Shown piece by piece: positions 20,867-34,100 of a DNA stretch of 64,000 nucleotides. Source of the stretch: Isoetes taiwanensis (taxonomy: Eukaryota; Streptophyta; Lycopodiopsida; Isoetales; Isoetaceae); contig JAJEKV010000067.1 of assembly GCA_021234155.1 (NCBI GenBank), forward strand, positions 1,980,755 through 2,044,754, written 5' to 3'. The notes under the pieces were generated by a model that was not told the DNA's origin, made no database searches, and saw only the letters and a list, made by a program, of their open reading frames with translations. A program made the translations under genes and the position numbers. Numbering within the stretch: position 1 is the stretch's first letter; every line of letters starts with the position of its first letter.

Positions 20867-21315
20867 TCACAGTTTTCTAGAGTATACATCATTTTGAAGT
20901 GGCCTCAAGAGTTCTTCTCGCCGTTCTCCAGCTTCACCTTCTTCAAACATGGTGCCAGCTTCTATGCCCACATCTTCTTCTGCTTCAAAACCAGGCAAAA
21001 GATCTATAAGTAAGTTCTTATCCACAAATGCTTCTGATAGATTATATCCTAATCCATTTTCTGCAGAAGTCCAATGCATCAAGACATTGTTCAATATGCA
21101 AGCATCTTCTTCTCTTACGTTTTCCTTATATTTTTGCTTAATATAGAGTGATCATAACCAGATAAATGCACTTTTATGGCACTTGATATATGAAAGCAGC
21201 TTTCAGAAGGTACTCCACTTCTGCCACAAGCTCCACTTTCTATGCTTTTGCATGATGTTATTTTTTGTATATCATGTGTCCATCCTGCATGTTTTTGCTT
21301 ACATTCCATAGACAC
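20867..21315 (-). pseudogene. Unrecognised coding-like fragment
   Basis: Two minus-strand frames look joined by a frameshift near 21115. The upstream one (21315-21115) is Cys/His-rich (ECKQKHAGWTHD, CGRSGVPSESCFHISS). The downstream one (21094-20867) contains MHWTSAENGLGYNLSEAF and an acidic tail (EEGEAGERREELL). I do not recognise a family. It may be a transposase or captured-gene remnant. Confidence 0.35.
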
Positions 21316-21340
21316 AACTAATTTATTATTTGCTTTTAGG

Positions 21341-22370
21341 ATTCTGGGTGCATCATCTTGGTAACACTATTCTTGAAAGGCCTTCTCTATGTCCAATCCT
21401 ACAACAACAAATCATTTCTTGAAAAGGTATGAGAATTAGAATGTCTAAATCTGTATAGTTTATATGTAGTTTTTATTCTTGACTCAAGTCTTCATCATTT
21501 GCAATAATTCTTGGCTTTTAGCATGATCTTAACCAGCAGTACAACCAGGAGAGAGAACTTGCAGTATGGTGCATGCAGTATAACCAGGAGAGATAATTTG
21601 CAGCATAGTGAAAACTATAAGGTGCAGGTACGGACAAGTTTATTGTAGTTTAGGATGAATTTTTATTAACCTTCTGCATCACATTTATCCACATATATAG
21701 GTTGTCAAGTTGCTCAGTATTGCTAGAGGCCAGACTAATGAATGTTTTGGAGGGACTAAGAGGACTGCTAAGGGACTACAAGGTATGGCCTTCCACTTGC
21801 TTTTTGATAACCAATTGTTGACCAAGTTCTTTTTACTGTCAAAGTAATGCATCCGTTTTGATGCAATATTTGCTTTCTTTGCAGAATTTGCAATTTGGAA
21901 TAAAAGACATGGTTCATGTTTTTGTGGAGTTGGATTCCATCACGTCTTGCACTATAGTGGAGGTAAGGGTCTATTTTTGCGGTTAATAGATAGATAGTTA
22001 ATGTGTTTGCATGTGTGAGTAGGTATGCATTCTTAAAAGAACTTGAACGCTCTTTTTTTTTGGAAGGCTAGCATGTCACGAGCATTTTGTCTGTAAAGTT
22101 CACGATGTTTGCAATTTGCAATGCTTGATTTGGTACCCATCTACAATTTTTACAACTTTTATGGCTACAATCTTCATCTTAATAACCTTCTTAGCAATGT
22201 TTTTTTCTTGGCATGTCTTGCGGCAGGACCTAGAGTAGACATAATGGGGGCTAAAGCAGCAGTGCAAGAGGCGACTTTAGTAGATTTAGGAGATGAATCA
22301 AATACGCAACTTTCAATTGAAGCACCAGGGATTAAACTGCTCCATGGGGTTAGATTTCTTTGCGGATTTT
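21341..22370 (+). pseudogene. Series of exon-like pieces, unknown gene
   Basis: Short open stretches bounded by good splice signals: 21341-21427 (ttttag/GATTCTGG to GAAAAG/gtatgag), 21522-21600 (starts CATGATCTTAAC, contains an in-frame TAA after a 20-bp-scale internal duplication), about 21700-21781 (VVKLLSIARGQTNECFGG), 21886-21961 and about 22228-22348 (VDIMGAKAAVQEATLVDLGD). The pattern suggests a spliced gene or a captured fragment of one. No product can be named, and the stop in the second piece argues that it is broken. Confidence 0.35.
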
Positions 22371-22409
22371 TGGCCTTTAAGAGTTTTAGTGGCTGGAGCT
22401 TTTTCTGAG

Positions 22410-23751
22410 TTCAGAAGAAGGAGCTGGACTCCACTTCTAAGGTAGAATTCTAGATTATTTATGGTAGTTCATGAGCATGTTGTATTAGCATGCATCAGCA
22501 AGTTGAGAAGCAAGCATTAAATATCATGCATTGCAACAACTCTACACTCTCCTTACCACCAGAGCTTTGAAAGTGGACTACTCTCACAGGCCTTGCTCTT
22601 TTGATTGTGGTAGAACAGGTATGAATATTTGAATCACGATCATGATAGAACATGTATGGCTCCTGCTGCAAATCATGTCATATAAGCGGATGGAGGCAGT
22701 GGAAAAGTGGGGGATCTATTAGACGTGGTATTTGAAATATGTATACACGATGACAAGTTTCATAGTGATTAATTTGACTCTCTCTACAAGGTCTTCATAC
22801 AACTGTTGTCTCATGCATTAGGAGGATAAAACTATCTGCCATATTGCTCTCTAAAATATACTTGCTTGCCAAATTACGACAGTCAATGTCTCCATATAAA
22901 GCATGCGTTATTCTAGACTTAAGTCATTTTATGATCCTTCTACGAGATAGAATTCAAGTGTATATCACCCTTGATAGTATTGCATGTCCTTTTGTCTCAA
23001 TAACATGGAATTTGATTTAATTTAAATGTGTGGAACACATTATCTTAATGAACATATTTTAATGTAGGCAACTTAATTCTAGAAACTTACTGATTTACAA
23101 CCAAACTACACAGCACAGCTAAACTCTCTAACTCAATAATAGTATCTTTTGATTAATTGATACATATTATCCATTGTATTGTATATGCTGACTTTTAATA
23201 TAACATATCTTTATGTCTTAAGGTTTTAAACATATTTTCTAAGGATTTTAACCAATTTAACCTTTCATTTCATACTTCTGCACACTTATTCAAAATCCAC
23301 ACATTGAGCATGTCCAATCTTGCAACCCACCTTTTCATCTTCTTTTCTCATGAAGTAAAGAGTGAATGGCCACTTCACACTTCAACGCATTTATCCAATC
23401 CACATGTTTAGCATATCCAATCTCGCGACCCATGTTTTCATCTTCTCTTTCTCATCAATTGCATCTTCATTTACTCACATGTTTATAGGCATTTGCTAAG
23501 AGCCTAAAGCAAAGTAAGCCATGACAACCATGAGGGCATGTTGCTATGTTTGTGTCATCTACCATAAGACATTAAGGATCCCTTATTTACCATGATTTAT
23601 TCATTGTACTGCCGAACAATTGAACATCACATGATTACCATGATCTACATACAACAAATTTTAAATGGTATATTTTTCAACCAAACACTCACCACAATTG
23701 CCTGAAGTTTAAATCCTAAAGTTTGCCATGGTCCGTTTCATGAAACATTTA
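22410..23751. other. AT-rich intergenic stretch
   Basis: No coding evidence on either strand. It ends with the target duplication of the LINE that follows. Confidence 0.6.
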
Positions 23752-26278
23752 TGCAATGAATTTTTTTTTTTTTTTTTTTTGAAGAACTGTGTCATCAATA
23801 TATTAAAAGAATGGTAATGTTACAAAGCAAGTGAGGAGGAAGGAGAACTGCCCCAAAGAGACAGCGAGACCTCGACACTCCACAACAAACTCACAAACAA
23901 ACTGCAACTCTACTGCTGTACAAACCGACCATCACCATCTACAACACCCAAGAAGTCCCGCCAAATGGCAAACTTCCGCTCTACTAATCCCGGGAACACC
24001 AGAAAGCTTTGAAATAGCTTGTACCTGAGTCGAGGAATCAAAGAGGCCGCAGTCAAATCCCCCGAAGATCCACAACCGGCCGCTTCCAAATCAACCACAC
24101 CAACCAAGCCACGCCACGGATGCAAGGCTTGCCGCAAGAGCGGCCAAGCACCGATATACATGAAGAAAGAATCTGGCGGCTAGTCAATCTCACCTCAAAT
24201 AGAGCCCCGACCCAATCCCGGGCAGCACGCAAGTGAGGGCATAAAACCGCATAATGCTCCACGCCTCTCACGATGAAGGCCACAACAAGGGCAAAGAGGG
24301 CTCACACCCACCCTAAACCCGACTCACAAGGACATTCACCCCGATACAAATCTGCACCACCGCCACGAAGCACCCTAACCTTCTGGGGAAGTGAGCTCCA
24401 TGTCCACGTCCAAACCGAAGCCATCGAGAACCCTAAGCTGCAGAGACCACTTGCCCGAAGGGGCGAGTGTCATGAATAGCCAACACCGGTAACAAGACCG
24501 CACAAAACAAGAAGACACAACATCCCCCATGAACCTTCCAAACCTCGCACCACCACATCATCCTGAGGGACTATAGGTATGTGTAGCGAATACTTCGCCA
24601 CTTGATCCCGTGATAGCTCTCCACGCCTCTTCAAAGCGAACGAGCTCGAAAAGAACTCCCACAAAGTTAGCTGACCACCCCAATACCAATCCTCCAAGGT
24701 GAGCACAAAGCAGCTTCGCCTCCAACGGCCTCACGTCCAGAGCATGCATAGTGGCGACCAAGGGCAAGTCTTGCTAGGGGGTAGAGGAACCCACAAGAAA
24801 GGAGAAGAGTGGTGATAAACTGAGGCATAATCTAGCTGGAAGAGCACACGCACATGATCCCAAGCCCGCAACACCCCGTGAGAAAAGGGGATGCATGTGG
24901 GAAAGGCCGGAGACCATACAACAGTGCCCAGGGCAATTCCACATGCACAGACGGCTTCCCAAACGCCACACAATGGCGAAGAGATCGCAACAACAAAAGC
25001 ACCACTGTGAGAAGATGCTCCATCCTGCAGAATGCTCCAAACAAACTTGGAGACCAACACCTTACTATGTAGTGCCAAATCCAGAATGGCCAAGCCCCCA
25101 TCCTCCCGGGGGCGGAGACACTTCCACCAAGCCACTTTAACAACCGCCCCTTCATCATCCCCGCCCCACACAAAATTTCGAACAATCTTATCCATTGCCT
25201 GTATCTTACCCTCAGGAGCTAACATCGCAGATCTTTGTATACACATGAGTGCTCTAGCAAAGTCTTGACTTGGCAATAGTGATCCCACCGCCATGGACAA
25301 CTTGCTACCCTTCCACCAATTGAGGTGTTTTACGCAACCCCCAAAAATCTCATCCCACACCCTCCCCATGGAAACATCCCTCAAAGGGAATACCCAACAG
25401 ACTTAGTACACACATTACCCGGAAGCACCTTCCAAGGGAATAGAGCCAAACAAGGGGAGGCGAGTCACTGGGCCCATAATGCGGAGCATTTACCCCAATT
25501 CAAGAATGCCTCGAGGCCAAGGAGAAAGTATCCAAAGAAACCCTTCACATTCCATAAAATTCCTCTCTTACGCCACCAAGAAGAGGAAAGTGTCATCGGC
25601 CGAACCGTTAATAATCTGGCGACTACCATCCCCGCATCCCAAGCCCATCCACCACCCCTCCTCCACCGCAGCCAAAAACAATTGAGACAAAGCCTCCGCC
25701 ACAATCGTAAACAAAAACGGGCGCCAAAGGGCACCCCCGGGCGAGGGTTCACCCCGCACACCATCAGTAGCCCGTCTTGGCCTACCTATGCGGTTTCATG
25801 GACTCTCTCGTAAAAGCGTGGACCACAGCCCAATGCTAACATCATGGCAGACAAGAACTCCCAACGGACACTATCGTAAGCTTTGGCAAAGTCAAGCTTA
25901 AGATAGGCAATGTCTTGACCTGTTTTCCTGGCCCAATAAAGGCCCTCATAAGCTGCAGCAACATTAGTCAAAATATTCCTCCTAGGAACAAACCCAGACT
26001 GCACCTTACTAATGGAAGAAGTCAACACCGGCTTCAACTTCTCTGCTAGGGCTTTCACAATAATCTTATACACAGAGGACAACAAGGATATAGGCCTCCA
26101 ATCATTAATAGTAGAAGGCTGTTTAACATTAGGAATCAAGGAAATGCATGCGGTATTCAAGATCCTATCCATTTGAGAAGACTGCAGCAACTCAAGATAT
26201 ACCTAGTACACAGACTCACCAGCCCACTCCCAATAAGTCTGAAAGAACTCCACAGGGATGCCATCCAGCTGCAATGAA
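23752..26278 (-). mobile_element. LINE (non-LTR retrotransposon) 1, 5'-truncated
   Basis: A T-run at 23761-23781 is the poly(A) tail of a minus-strand element. The element runs to 26269 and is flanked by tgcaatgaa at 23752-23760 and 26270-26278, a likely target duplication. Reading from 26269: GIPVEFFQTYWEWAG, RT block with INDWRPISLLSSVYKI, LDFAKAYDSVRWEF (25890s), GSADDTFLFLVA (catalytic xADD, about 25600), then FVWGGDDEGAVVKVAWWKC and the zinc-binding C-terminal domain. Several frameshifts and stops. The endonuclease is missing because the copy is 5'-truncated. Confidence 0.88.
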
Positions 26279-27778
26279 ATTTCTTTTTGTGTTCAATAGA
26301 AGATAGAAAAGAAGGCGCATCAACTCTCAGGCACCAAGCTGCCACTACATTGCATCTAGAGACATGATTACAATTACAACTTTCTATCCTACATACAAAC
26401 TTCATTGTGTCAGCATTAGAAATGAGCTTGACATTGAGCTGACAAATGTTTTTAGACTTTTCCAAGACATGTTGTTTATAATGTGGTTGCCTTAAGCTTG
26501 ATGAACTGAAACTGTAAAGACTTGCAAATTTTTGGATTACACCAAGCTTGGTCGGCCACATGTTTGTGGGGATACTTTCTTATCCTATAAATACTTTGTA
26601 TCTATGTGTACACTGAATATATATGTTTAGAACTTTTGTTTTGCATAAGTTGTCAATATATTTCTATTTTGGTCGTATGCACATTCAAAAGGCAATATGT
26701 GTTCTCTTAGCCTTCTATGTAGCACTCCGTCTTCAACCTTCCATTAGGACTGCAAGATCTATTAGTCAAAGTGCATTCACACATCCTCGAATAATGCCCG
26801 AAACGCATTCCACACATCCTTGAGTAATGCCCGGCATTGCCCGGCATACGTTTCTCGTGGTTATTATTGTCATTCAGACATGGGTTCCGTGACCATATTT
26901 TCGAATCCTGAGGATGAACGATGGAAGGAAATTCCTCTGAGCGGGATACCCACTTCTAAGTTGGATTCTAATCCACTATCACCTCTGGTATTCTTTAGGC
27001 GAAGTTAATAATGTTAAGTTATCGACATTTCAAACATAAAGGTTTAAATATTTTCCCCACCGGATGTTTGGGTAGCGATTCTCTTTCATCCTGCCATGAC
27101 TTAATCCACACTAAGTTCATATGTTTCATATAACCCATTATTTGACTCCATATACTGGGATTAAGTAGAATTTAAAATGATGGCCATAGCTAACACTATT
27201 TTCCATAGTCTGTAAGCATCGACTCGTCTCAATTTTTAGAAAAGGGAATTTTGTTGGCCTAGCTAGCTAGGGACTATCATGAGTACCCCTCTAGATCATG
27301 GGTCTAGCTTTAATCCTATCATCCTTCAATACTTCTTCTCAAGGGTCATGCTCCTTTCATGGGTCACTCCCCCAGAGCGTGATACATACTCTATAACATA
27401 TAGTGATTGCTTGTGTTAAAACCTCCACAACAATGTCAACACTTTGCTCTAATTCATCTAGAGCATAAACTTTAGTACCGCCTATATGGCAGTGATTATT
27501 TGTCAGCACCACATGCCTGTCAACTTGACGATGGCCAACCCTCTTTTGGTGTTGTTCTAGCGTAACCATCTGATGACATCCAAACCATTGTTGACTAGTC
27601 ACCTCCTTCTAGGGTATGGTTGGGGTTTTTCCAACCATTACTTAAGTGAACGTCATCAAGTTCTATAAATAAACTAACATATTCCAAGGGATTATGTGAA
27701 TATCCCATGGGATAGTACCACTTAAGGACCTCTCAAGAGAGGCCTCTTCTACTAAAAAGTTTTTTGGTGAACCAGTAT
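26279..27778. other. Intergenic stretch, no firm gene
   Basis: One open stretch at 26820-27008 (GSVTIFSNPEDERWKEIPLS) is amino-acid-like and could be an isolated exon or pseudogene piece; no family is recognised. Nothing else is supported. Confidence 0.45.
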
Positions 27779-29578
27779 AACAAGTCAAACAATCAGGTCG
27801 CAACAGGTTTGCAGTCAATTTGCGGATGATACATTCCTCTTTCTTCATGCAGATGAGTCCAATCTCCAGGCAGCCAAGAATATTTTGGATGCCTTTTCTT
27901 TAGCTTCGGGATGCTTGCTTAACTGGTCGAAGTGCTCGACCATGTGGGTACTGGAGGAACCTCCTCCTGCATGGTTGAGTCAGTTTCCCTGGGCTCTAAC
28001 ACTGCCACAGACAGCTGCCAAACTGTTAGGCATACCATTTGGCTTGGACATTAATGCTAGAGCAATTTGGGCGGAGACATTACAGAATCTTAAGCAGCAT
28101 TTGAACTGCTGGAGGGGAAGTAAACTCACCATGGCTGGTAGGATTCTGGTAGCCAAAACAGTGCTCTGTAGCACTCATGTTTACGCAGCCTCCTACATAC
28201 TTGCGCCAGAAAGTGTGGTTAAGGAGTTGGATGACACCATTCGCAATTTTGTTTGGGGAGAGAATGAGGGTCGCATGGTGGAAGTGTGTGCGTCCCAGAC
28301 AGGCAGGGGGCTTGGGTATGCTTGATGTGTCATTGCACACGAAGGTTCTGGTGTCGAAATTCATCTGGCAGTTGTTGCAGGAGCAACAATCCCCAGGTTT
28401 GGCTCTATTGGCATAGTCGCTTCGTCACTCTATTGTGTTTAGGAAGCCAGCAATTCCGGCTCAGTTGCCGTGGGCTCTGTTTGAGGATTCGCGGCCATTC
28501 CCTCATGCTTCGCCTTTTCTTAAGGGTCTCCTGAAGGCCTGGAAGGTGGTCAAGGTTCTCTTTTCATTGGACCCTAGCAGGTGTATGGTAGCCTCATCGC
28601 CCTTTCTCTGGGTACCCTTGGACTCTGCATCTCCCTTGGCCTCTTCTCTACACCCAGGTACTCAGCGCCAATGGATTGCTGCAGGGGTAACATCCATCCG
28701 TGACTGGTATTGGGAGGGTCATCTGGCGCCGTGGAAGTTTTTTAGGAAATGATTTGGCCTTCGGCGGTGGGACATACGGACTTGGGCCAGAATTGCCAAT
28801 GCTATTCCATTGCAGTTGTCTTCTCAAGTCAATCGCATTTGGAAGTCGCATAGTGGACTTGATGGATCTCAGTTTGTAGCATCGACTTATGGGCTCCTAG
28901 CGCTTCAGGACACGTTGCCGCCTTTGGATAAGTGATCGCTTAAGCTTCCAGGGAGTAAGTGGCGCGCCGTATGGAAGTGGGTGTGGAATACATTGTCTCC
29001 TCCTAAAATCCGTACCCTTTTGTGGCAGATCTTGCATCGTAGGCTCAGGGTGAATGTCCGAGTCCACAGGTTCAAGCCTCAGGTAGCGGAAACATGCCCT
29101 TTATATGGGAGGCGACGTGAGACCATTGAGCACTGCTTTGTCCTATGCGCAGGGGTAGGGGCAGCTTGGTCCTGGGTGAGAGCCCTCTTTGGGACTTCGC
29201 TATGCAGTCCGAAGATTCTCTTGGGAGTCCTTCCTAGCAGGTGGGCAGTGGCCAAGCGGCAGGCGTTTCATTTATGCAGAGCTTGGCTTTTGTGGCTGAT
29301 TTGGAAAAGACGAAGAGTGAAGGTCTTTCAGAATGTAGTGCTTAGCCCTTTTCCGTTGGTTCCGATCTTGAGGCATAAGTTGTGGCAGGCTTACCAAGTC
29401 TCAAGCTTGTCTGGCACAGTTAAGCAGGAAATTTGGTCGACATTCCTACAGATTGTGGATCATGATGGGCGCTTCATTTCTTAGCACCACACTTATCATT
29501 GTACTTGATCGCGTTCTAGTGGTTTAATATATTCTTATATTCTTCAAAAAGAAAAAAAAAAAACAAGTCAAACAATCA
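27779..29578 (+). mobile_element. LINE 2, 5'-truncated, with 17-bp target duplication
   Basis: aacaagtcaaacaatca occurs at 27779-27795 and again at 29562-29578, right after the poly(A) tail (29548-29561), so the insertion is 27796-29561. It starts at the catalytic region (FADDTFLFLHADESN) and continues with FSLASGCLLNWSKCSTMWV, IRNFVWGENEGR and a zinc-binding C-terminal RT domain at 28981-29484 (SPPKIRTLLWQILHRRL, CPLYGRRRETIEHCFVLCAGV, LWLIWKR). The frame shifts near 28270, 28420 and 28750. Only the last part of ORF2 is present. Confidence 0.93.
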
Positions 29579-29811
29579 TGCATCGTGTCTAAAGCCTACC
29601 CAATAGAAAGTATTTTGGTATTTATTCAAGATATCGTTAGGAAATTTGCGATGGACTAATGCTGTCTTAGACAACTATTTTCAAGCCTAAATACATTGAC
29701 TTATAATATGGGTATTCATGTTTATCGCAGTCTCAACAAAATACCTATAAAGCCTCTACCTCAAACTCACAGCCACCCCCCAAAGCCCCATTTGAATATC
29801 AATCCACATCA

Positions 29812-32545
29812 AACATTCAAATTGTTTTTTATTTTTATTTTTTTGAAGGATAAAGAATTTTCCATTTATAGGTAAACTATTACACAGCCTTATAGCAGAT
29901 AGACACCCTCCTGAACAAGTTTGAAGAGGGGATAGCTACAAAGCCCTTTTAGAATGAATGTAGATGCCTTCTTCTTAAGGTGGTAGCTTGATGAAAGTCT
30001 CCCAAACAAGGGAAACATCACCTTCGACCACACACTTGAACTTTCTAAGCTTCTCTATGAGCATTGTGCAGTATTTGTGTGGCTGTAGTATATGCCTCTT
30101 TGCCTAGAGTGAAAGAATTACGCCTTTTCCATATGACCCATAATGCCCATGATCTGACAATATGAAAAGCTTTGCGTTTTGAGACTGGCCATTCTACTGG
30201 ATATCTACCTAGAAGGAGATCGTTGGTTCCCAGTGTATTGTTGAACATATCCGTGCACCACGACCACACAACTTGCAGGTCAGTGCACTCTACTAAGCAA
30301 TGTTCCAGAGACTCTTCATCCATCTTGCACAATGGACATAGAGGGCTCACGTCAGCTTTGAATTGTGATACCCTTCTGTTTACCATAGGAACCCTATGAA
30401 TTACTTGCCATAAAAAAGAATTCACTCGGGGAGGGAGAAGTTATATCCATACACCCCTCCAAATTTCCTTCAACTGTGTGTCAGTAACTTGCACATTCCA
30501 TTGAGCTGGTAGCGATAAAGTACCTTTTGTCTTCAGACGCTTATATGTTGATTTCACAAATGACCCTGCCTGCAAAGATTGATCGAGAACCCAAGGTTTC
30601 TTACTCGTGCTATTTATGTGGTTTGGAAGACTTACTGCAATACATTCCCACATTGTTTTGTCGTTATTCTGGAGGCCGAATTTCTGCTTGAATACCACCC
30701 ATTCTGTTAACTGACCACCTTCATACCACATTGCACACGAACCAATGCCACAGCTGATCCATCTTCTCACCACTCTGATGTCAGCTAAAAGGGCCAGAGG
30801 ACCATTCTTATTGCGGTAGTTGACTGGAATCCACCATGGTGGAGTAGTACTCGCTGCACAATTACTGATATTCAATGTGAAGAGCTTTTTCACCACGTCC
30901 CACGTGGAAATAAGACCTCTTAAGAATGGCGAGGCCTCAGAACTTGGTTTCAAGCCATAAAATAGAGACAATGGAAGAGATACTTGTGCTGATACTTTAG
31001 CATGTGTGCAGGAGAAACGTAAGGCCTGCGCTATGAGTTGGAGGCCTGGTGACTTCGTTTTCTCCTCTAAAATATTCCACATGAATTTGGCTACTAGTAT
31101 TTTGCTTTGTAGGGCTAAGTCAATCATGCCTATTCCCCCTTCTTCCTTATCTCTTTTACATTTCCACCATGCTATTTTCACTAGTGCTCCTTCCTCGTTG
31201 CCTCCCCACACAAAGTTTCTAATTGTCCCTTCCATTTCTTTTACTTTCTCTGGTGGGGCTATGAGGAGAGATGAGACATAGATGTGCGTGCTGCACAGCA
31301 CATGCTTCGCTACTACTATCCTGCCAGCCAGTGATAGTTTTGCGACTTTCCACCAATTCAGATGCTTCTGTAATCCTAATATCATCTCATCCCATACTTT
31401 TGTTGAGGGTACTTTAATTCCCACTGGGATTCCAAGAAGGTTAGAATACTCTCCAGCTTTTATGATTTTCCACGGGAGGCGCTCTAAACACCTGGGATGT
31501 GGTCCTTCCCCAGCCCATTGCGCCGAGCATTTCTTCCAGTTGATGAGACATCCTGAGGCCAAGGAGAAAGTGTCTAACAACTGATTGGCATTCTTTAGAT
31601 TGCTCTCCTCTGCTACTAGAAACAAAAAAGAGTCATCTGTGTATTGATTGCATATCTGTTGAGATCCGTCCCCCATTTGAAGACCTTCTACTAGACCATC
31701 CCTTGAGGCCTGTAGAAATAGCTGTGAGAAAGCTTCTGCTGCTAAAAATGGGGCTAGTGGGCATCCCTGTCTAATGCCTCTTTCGATGCCGAATATAGGA
31801 GAGGACTCCCCGTTGAGAAGAACAGAGGCCCGTGCGGAGTGGAGTAATCTCTTAACACTTCCAATAAAAAATTCCCCGCAACCCAATTTTAACAGCATTT
31901 TATATAAAAAGCTCCACCTGATACTATCGTATGCCTTAGTAAAATCCAACTTGATGTAAGCTACTTTTTGACCTGTGTTTTTAGCCCAATACATACCCTC
32001 AAAAGCTGCTGCTATATTGTGCAGAATGTTCCTTCCTGGGAGAAAACCTGACTGGACGGGGGAGATAGTTTCTGTAAGTATGGGCTTTATTTTCTCTGCC
32101 ATTCCCTTTGCTATTATCTTATAGAATGCCGACAGCAATGTGATGGATCTCCAGTCATTGATAGTACGTGGGTCTTTTCCCTTTGGAATCAAAACGATAC
32201 AACCTGTATTTAGCTTGGGATCCAGGTGGTCTGCTTGTTGGAAGTCTGTATAAGCTGAGAATATATCAGTTTTAATCCATTCCCAATAAACCTGGAAAAA
32301 CTCTATTGGAATCCCATCCATCCCTGGACACTTCTCTTTGTCGAGGGCGATGACTGCCTGATGCAAATCATCTATAGATAGTGGGCGGCTCAACATTTGG
32401 TGTTGCTCATTTGTTATGACTGGAGACACCTTGGAAACCACTAACTCTTCAAACTCGTCCTGGAACGGCATTCGCTTCTCACCGAAGAAGCTTTGAAAGT
32501 GATCGTGAAGAAACTTATGAAGCCCATCACAACATTCAAATTGTT
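29812..32545 (-). mobile_element. LINE 3, 5'-truncated, nearly intact ORF2 C-terminal part
   Basis: aacattcaaattgtt flanks the element at 29812-29826 and 32531-32545. The minus-strand element occupies 29827-32530 with a T-rich (poly-A) end at 29827-29843. It begins inside ORF2 after the endonuclease. It is the best preserved of the three related LINEs here. Confidence 0.92.
30045..32471 (-). pseudogene. LINE ORF2: reverse transcriptase plus zinc-binding domain
   Basis: A 676-codon frame (32471-30441) carries RT: CPGMDGIPIEFFQVYW (about residue 48), INDWRSITLLSAFYKI (about 104), LDFTKAYDSIRW (about 175, first catalytic Asp), RQGCPLAPFL (about 235) and NQYTDDSFLFL (about 277, catalytic YxDD with Thr), then FVWGGNEEGALVKIAWWKC. 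A single TAA at about 30440 separates it from the same-frame 126-aa tail (30425-30045) with the zinc ligands CPLCKMDEESLEHCLVEC and ALWVIWKRR. Apart from that stop the frame is clean, so the copy is young. RT copies element RNA at the nicked target. Confidence 0.88.
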
Positions 32546-32637
32546 GATCGTTGTGCCACCATAAATTTCAACACAGATTAGACTCGCCACCCAAAGTCCT
32601 AGCTAATTAATAATAGGCTCTTAAGGTTCTTAATAAA

Positions 32638-32665
32638 GCCCGGTAATGCCGGGCACCATAACTAG
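32638..32665 (+). mobile_element. Helitron-type 3' terminus (copy 3)
   Basis: Hairpin gcccggt-aat-gccgggc (32638-32654), then accataactag with CTAG at 32662-32665 before T. Compared with copies 1 and 2, the stem has a paired change (A-T to G-C) and a T-G wobble, so the structure is kept while the sequence changes. The body lies to the left; the 5' end is not recognised, and LINE 3 may sit inside it. Confidence 0.75.
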
Positions 32666-34100
32666 TAATAATAGGTCTGGTTTAATTGCTAGCTTGAGTT
32701 TTTTTTAAAGGTTCTAATGATAGTAATTTGATAGTGGGGCTCCAATAGAATAGATCCGAAAAACAAGAAGAAATTCAATTTGATTATTGTTGATGGGCGC
32801 TCTAGTGAATTCCCAGCCATTAGATAGGGGAATATTCTGAGGGATATGCCCTCTAGTGCGATCCCATCCCTACACCTCATCGGGAGATGGGGTCAAACGC
32901 TGATGTGGGTCTATTCCTAAGGGGAGGTTGACATCCATTGCAAGGGATTTTGATGTCATTTGACTTGAAAATAGCAACTGCCTATTCGGAGGCATGCCAG
33001 CGGATCATGCTTCTAAATTAGTAGGCAGTGAGGTTTGTCCCAGAAGCTTCCCTGCCACAGTAGCGAAGCAGCCCAACCGTTTGTCAGGCGCCAATTCCCA
33101 AGCTTCTTCAGCACCTGCAAAGAGAATGGACAAACAAACCGGGGGATTTGAACCCCCTGCCAATGCATTTTCCCATCCTCTTTTTAAGTTTGATGTCTGA
33201 TCATGCAGACAATGAGCCACAATAACAGAAAGTGATTACCTCAGTTTCTTTCAGTTTGCATACGAACTTGCTAATGCACAAAGTGCATCTAGCAATGAAG
33301 AGCAACAAGAAGCCAGGGCATGTAAATTCGCCACTGTATAGCAGTGAATACAAAATGAATAAAAAGAAACGGAGTTCTAGCAGAACCTCTGGAGCACAGC
33401 CATATCAAAGGCTTAAGAAATACCCTGAATGGCCCGGAATCGCCCTGATAGGCCACCGTAGCCAAGGCTACACACCAGAATGGATCACGACCAAGAAAAT
33501 GAAGGATCTGCCCAGAACTCATCCAGACACAACCCTATGATGAAGCTGCCGGAATTGTTTTCTACGGTCCATCTGGGCCGGAATCAGCTTCCTATAAACA
33601 GAAATCTCTACCTTCTAAACTTGGCGCCTGCATCAAACCATGGAACGAAGCTCCTCGACCCCAGCCACGCCACTCCAAGAATACAGGAAAGAAAAAGATT
33701 CGTTTTTGCCCTAAATCCATACTCAAAAACATACAATACAACCCTAAAACCATTGAAACCATATGTTACAAACATACGCTCTCATGAACTAGCAAACTAT
33801 ATCAAATGCTAGAGGTTTCGGAGCTCTGCGAGGACAAGTAGGTATTGTAAAACGAATGTGAATTTGGAAGAGGCCTTGATTCTACAATCATAGAGTTCAG
33901 AATATTTTCAAAATTACCAAAAAAACCATTGAACCAAAGGTGGGCATACTTCCAACACTTTTTGGCTATCTATTTGATATTAATTCTTGCTAGAGCTCCC
34001 CACTTACTCAAAAGTCCTGGTTGTCAATTCCAACATGTTGCATCCTTGGTTTTTTTTATTGGATTGAAAAATCATTGACATTTTTTGATGGGATTGTGAG
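32666..34100. other. Intergenic stretch, no firm gene
   Basis: Short overlapping open frames on both strands at 33000-33550 and 33480-33812 have no recognisable domain. A box B-like string (ggttcaaatcc on the complement at about 33140-33150) has no box A partner and is not called a tRNA. Confidence 0.5.

Noticed and set aside
26815-26850. gcccggcattgcccggcat string as another Helitron end
   Set aside because: It is a direct repeat and not a hairpin, and no CTRR follows at the right distance.
33130-33160. tRNA T-arm-like string on the complement
   Set aside because: No box A, anticodon arm or acceptor stem can be found around it.
32994-33540. Several 60-100-codon frames on both strands
   Set aside because: Overlapping on both strands, no domain, no consistent splice sites.
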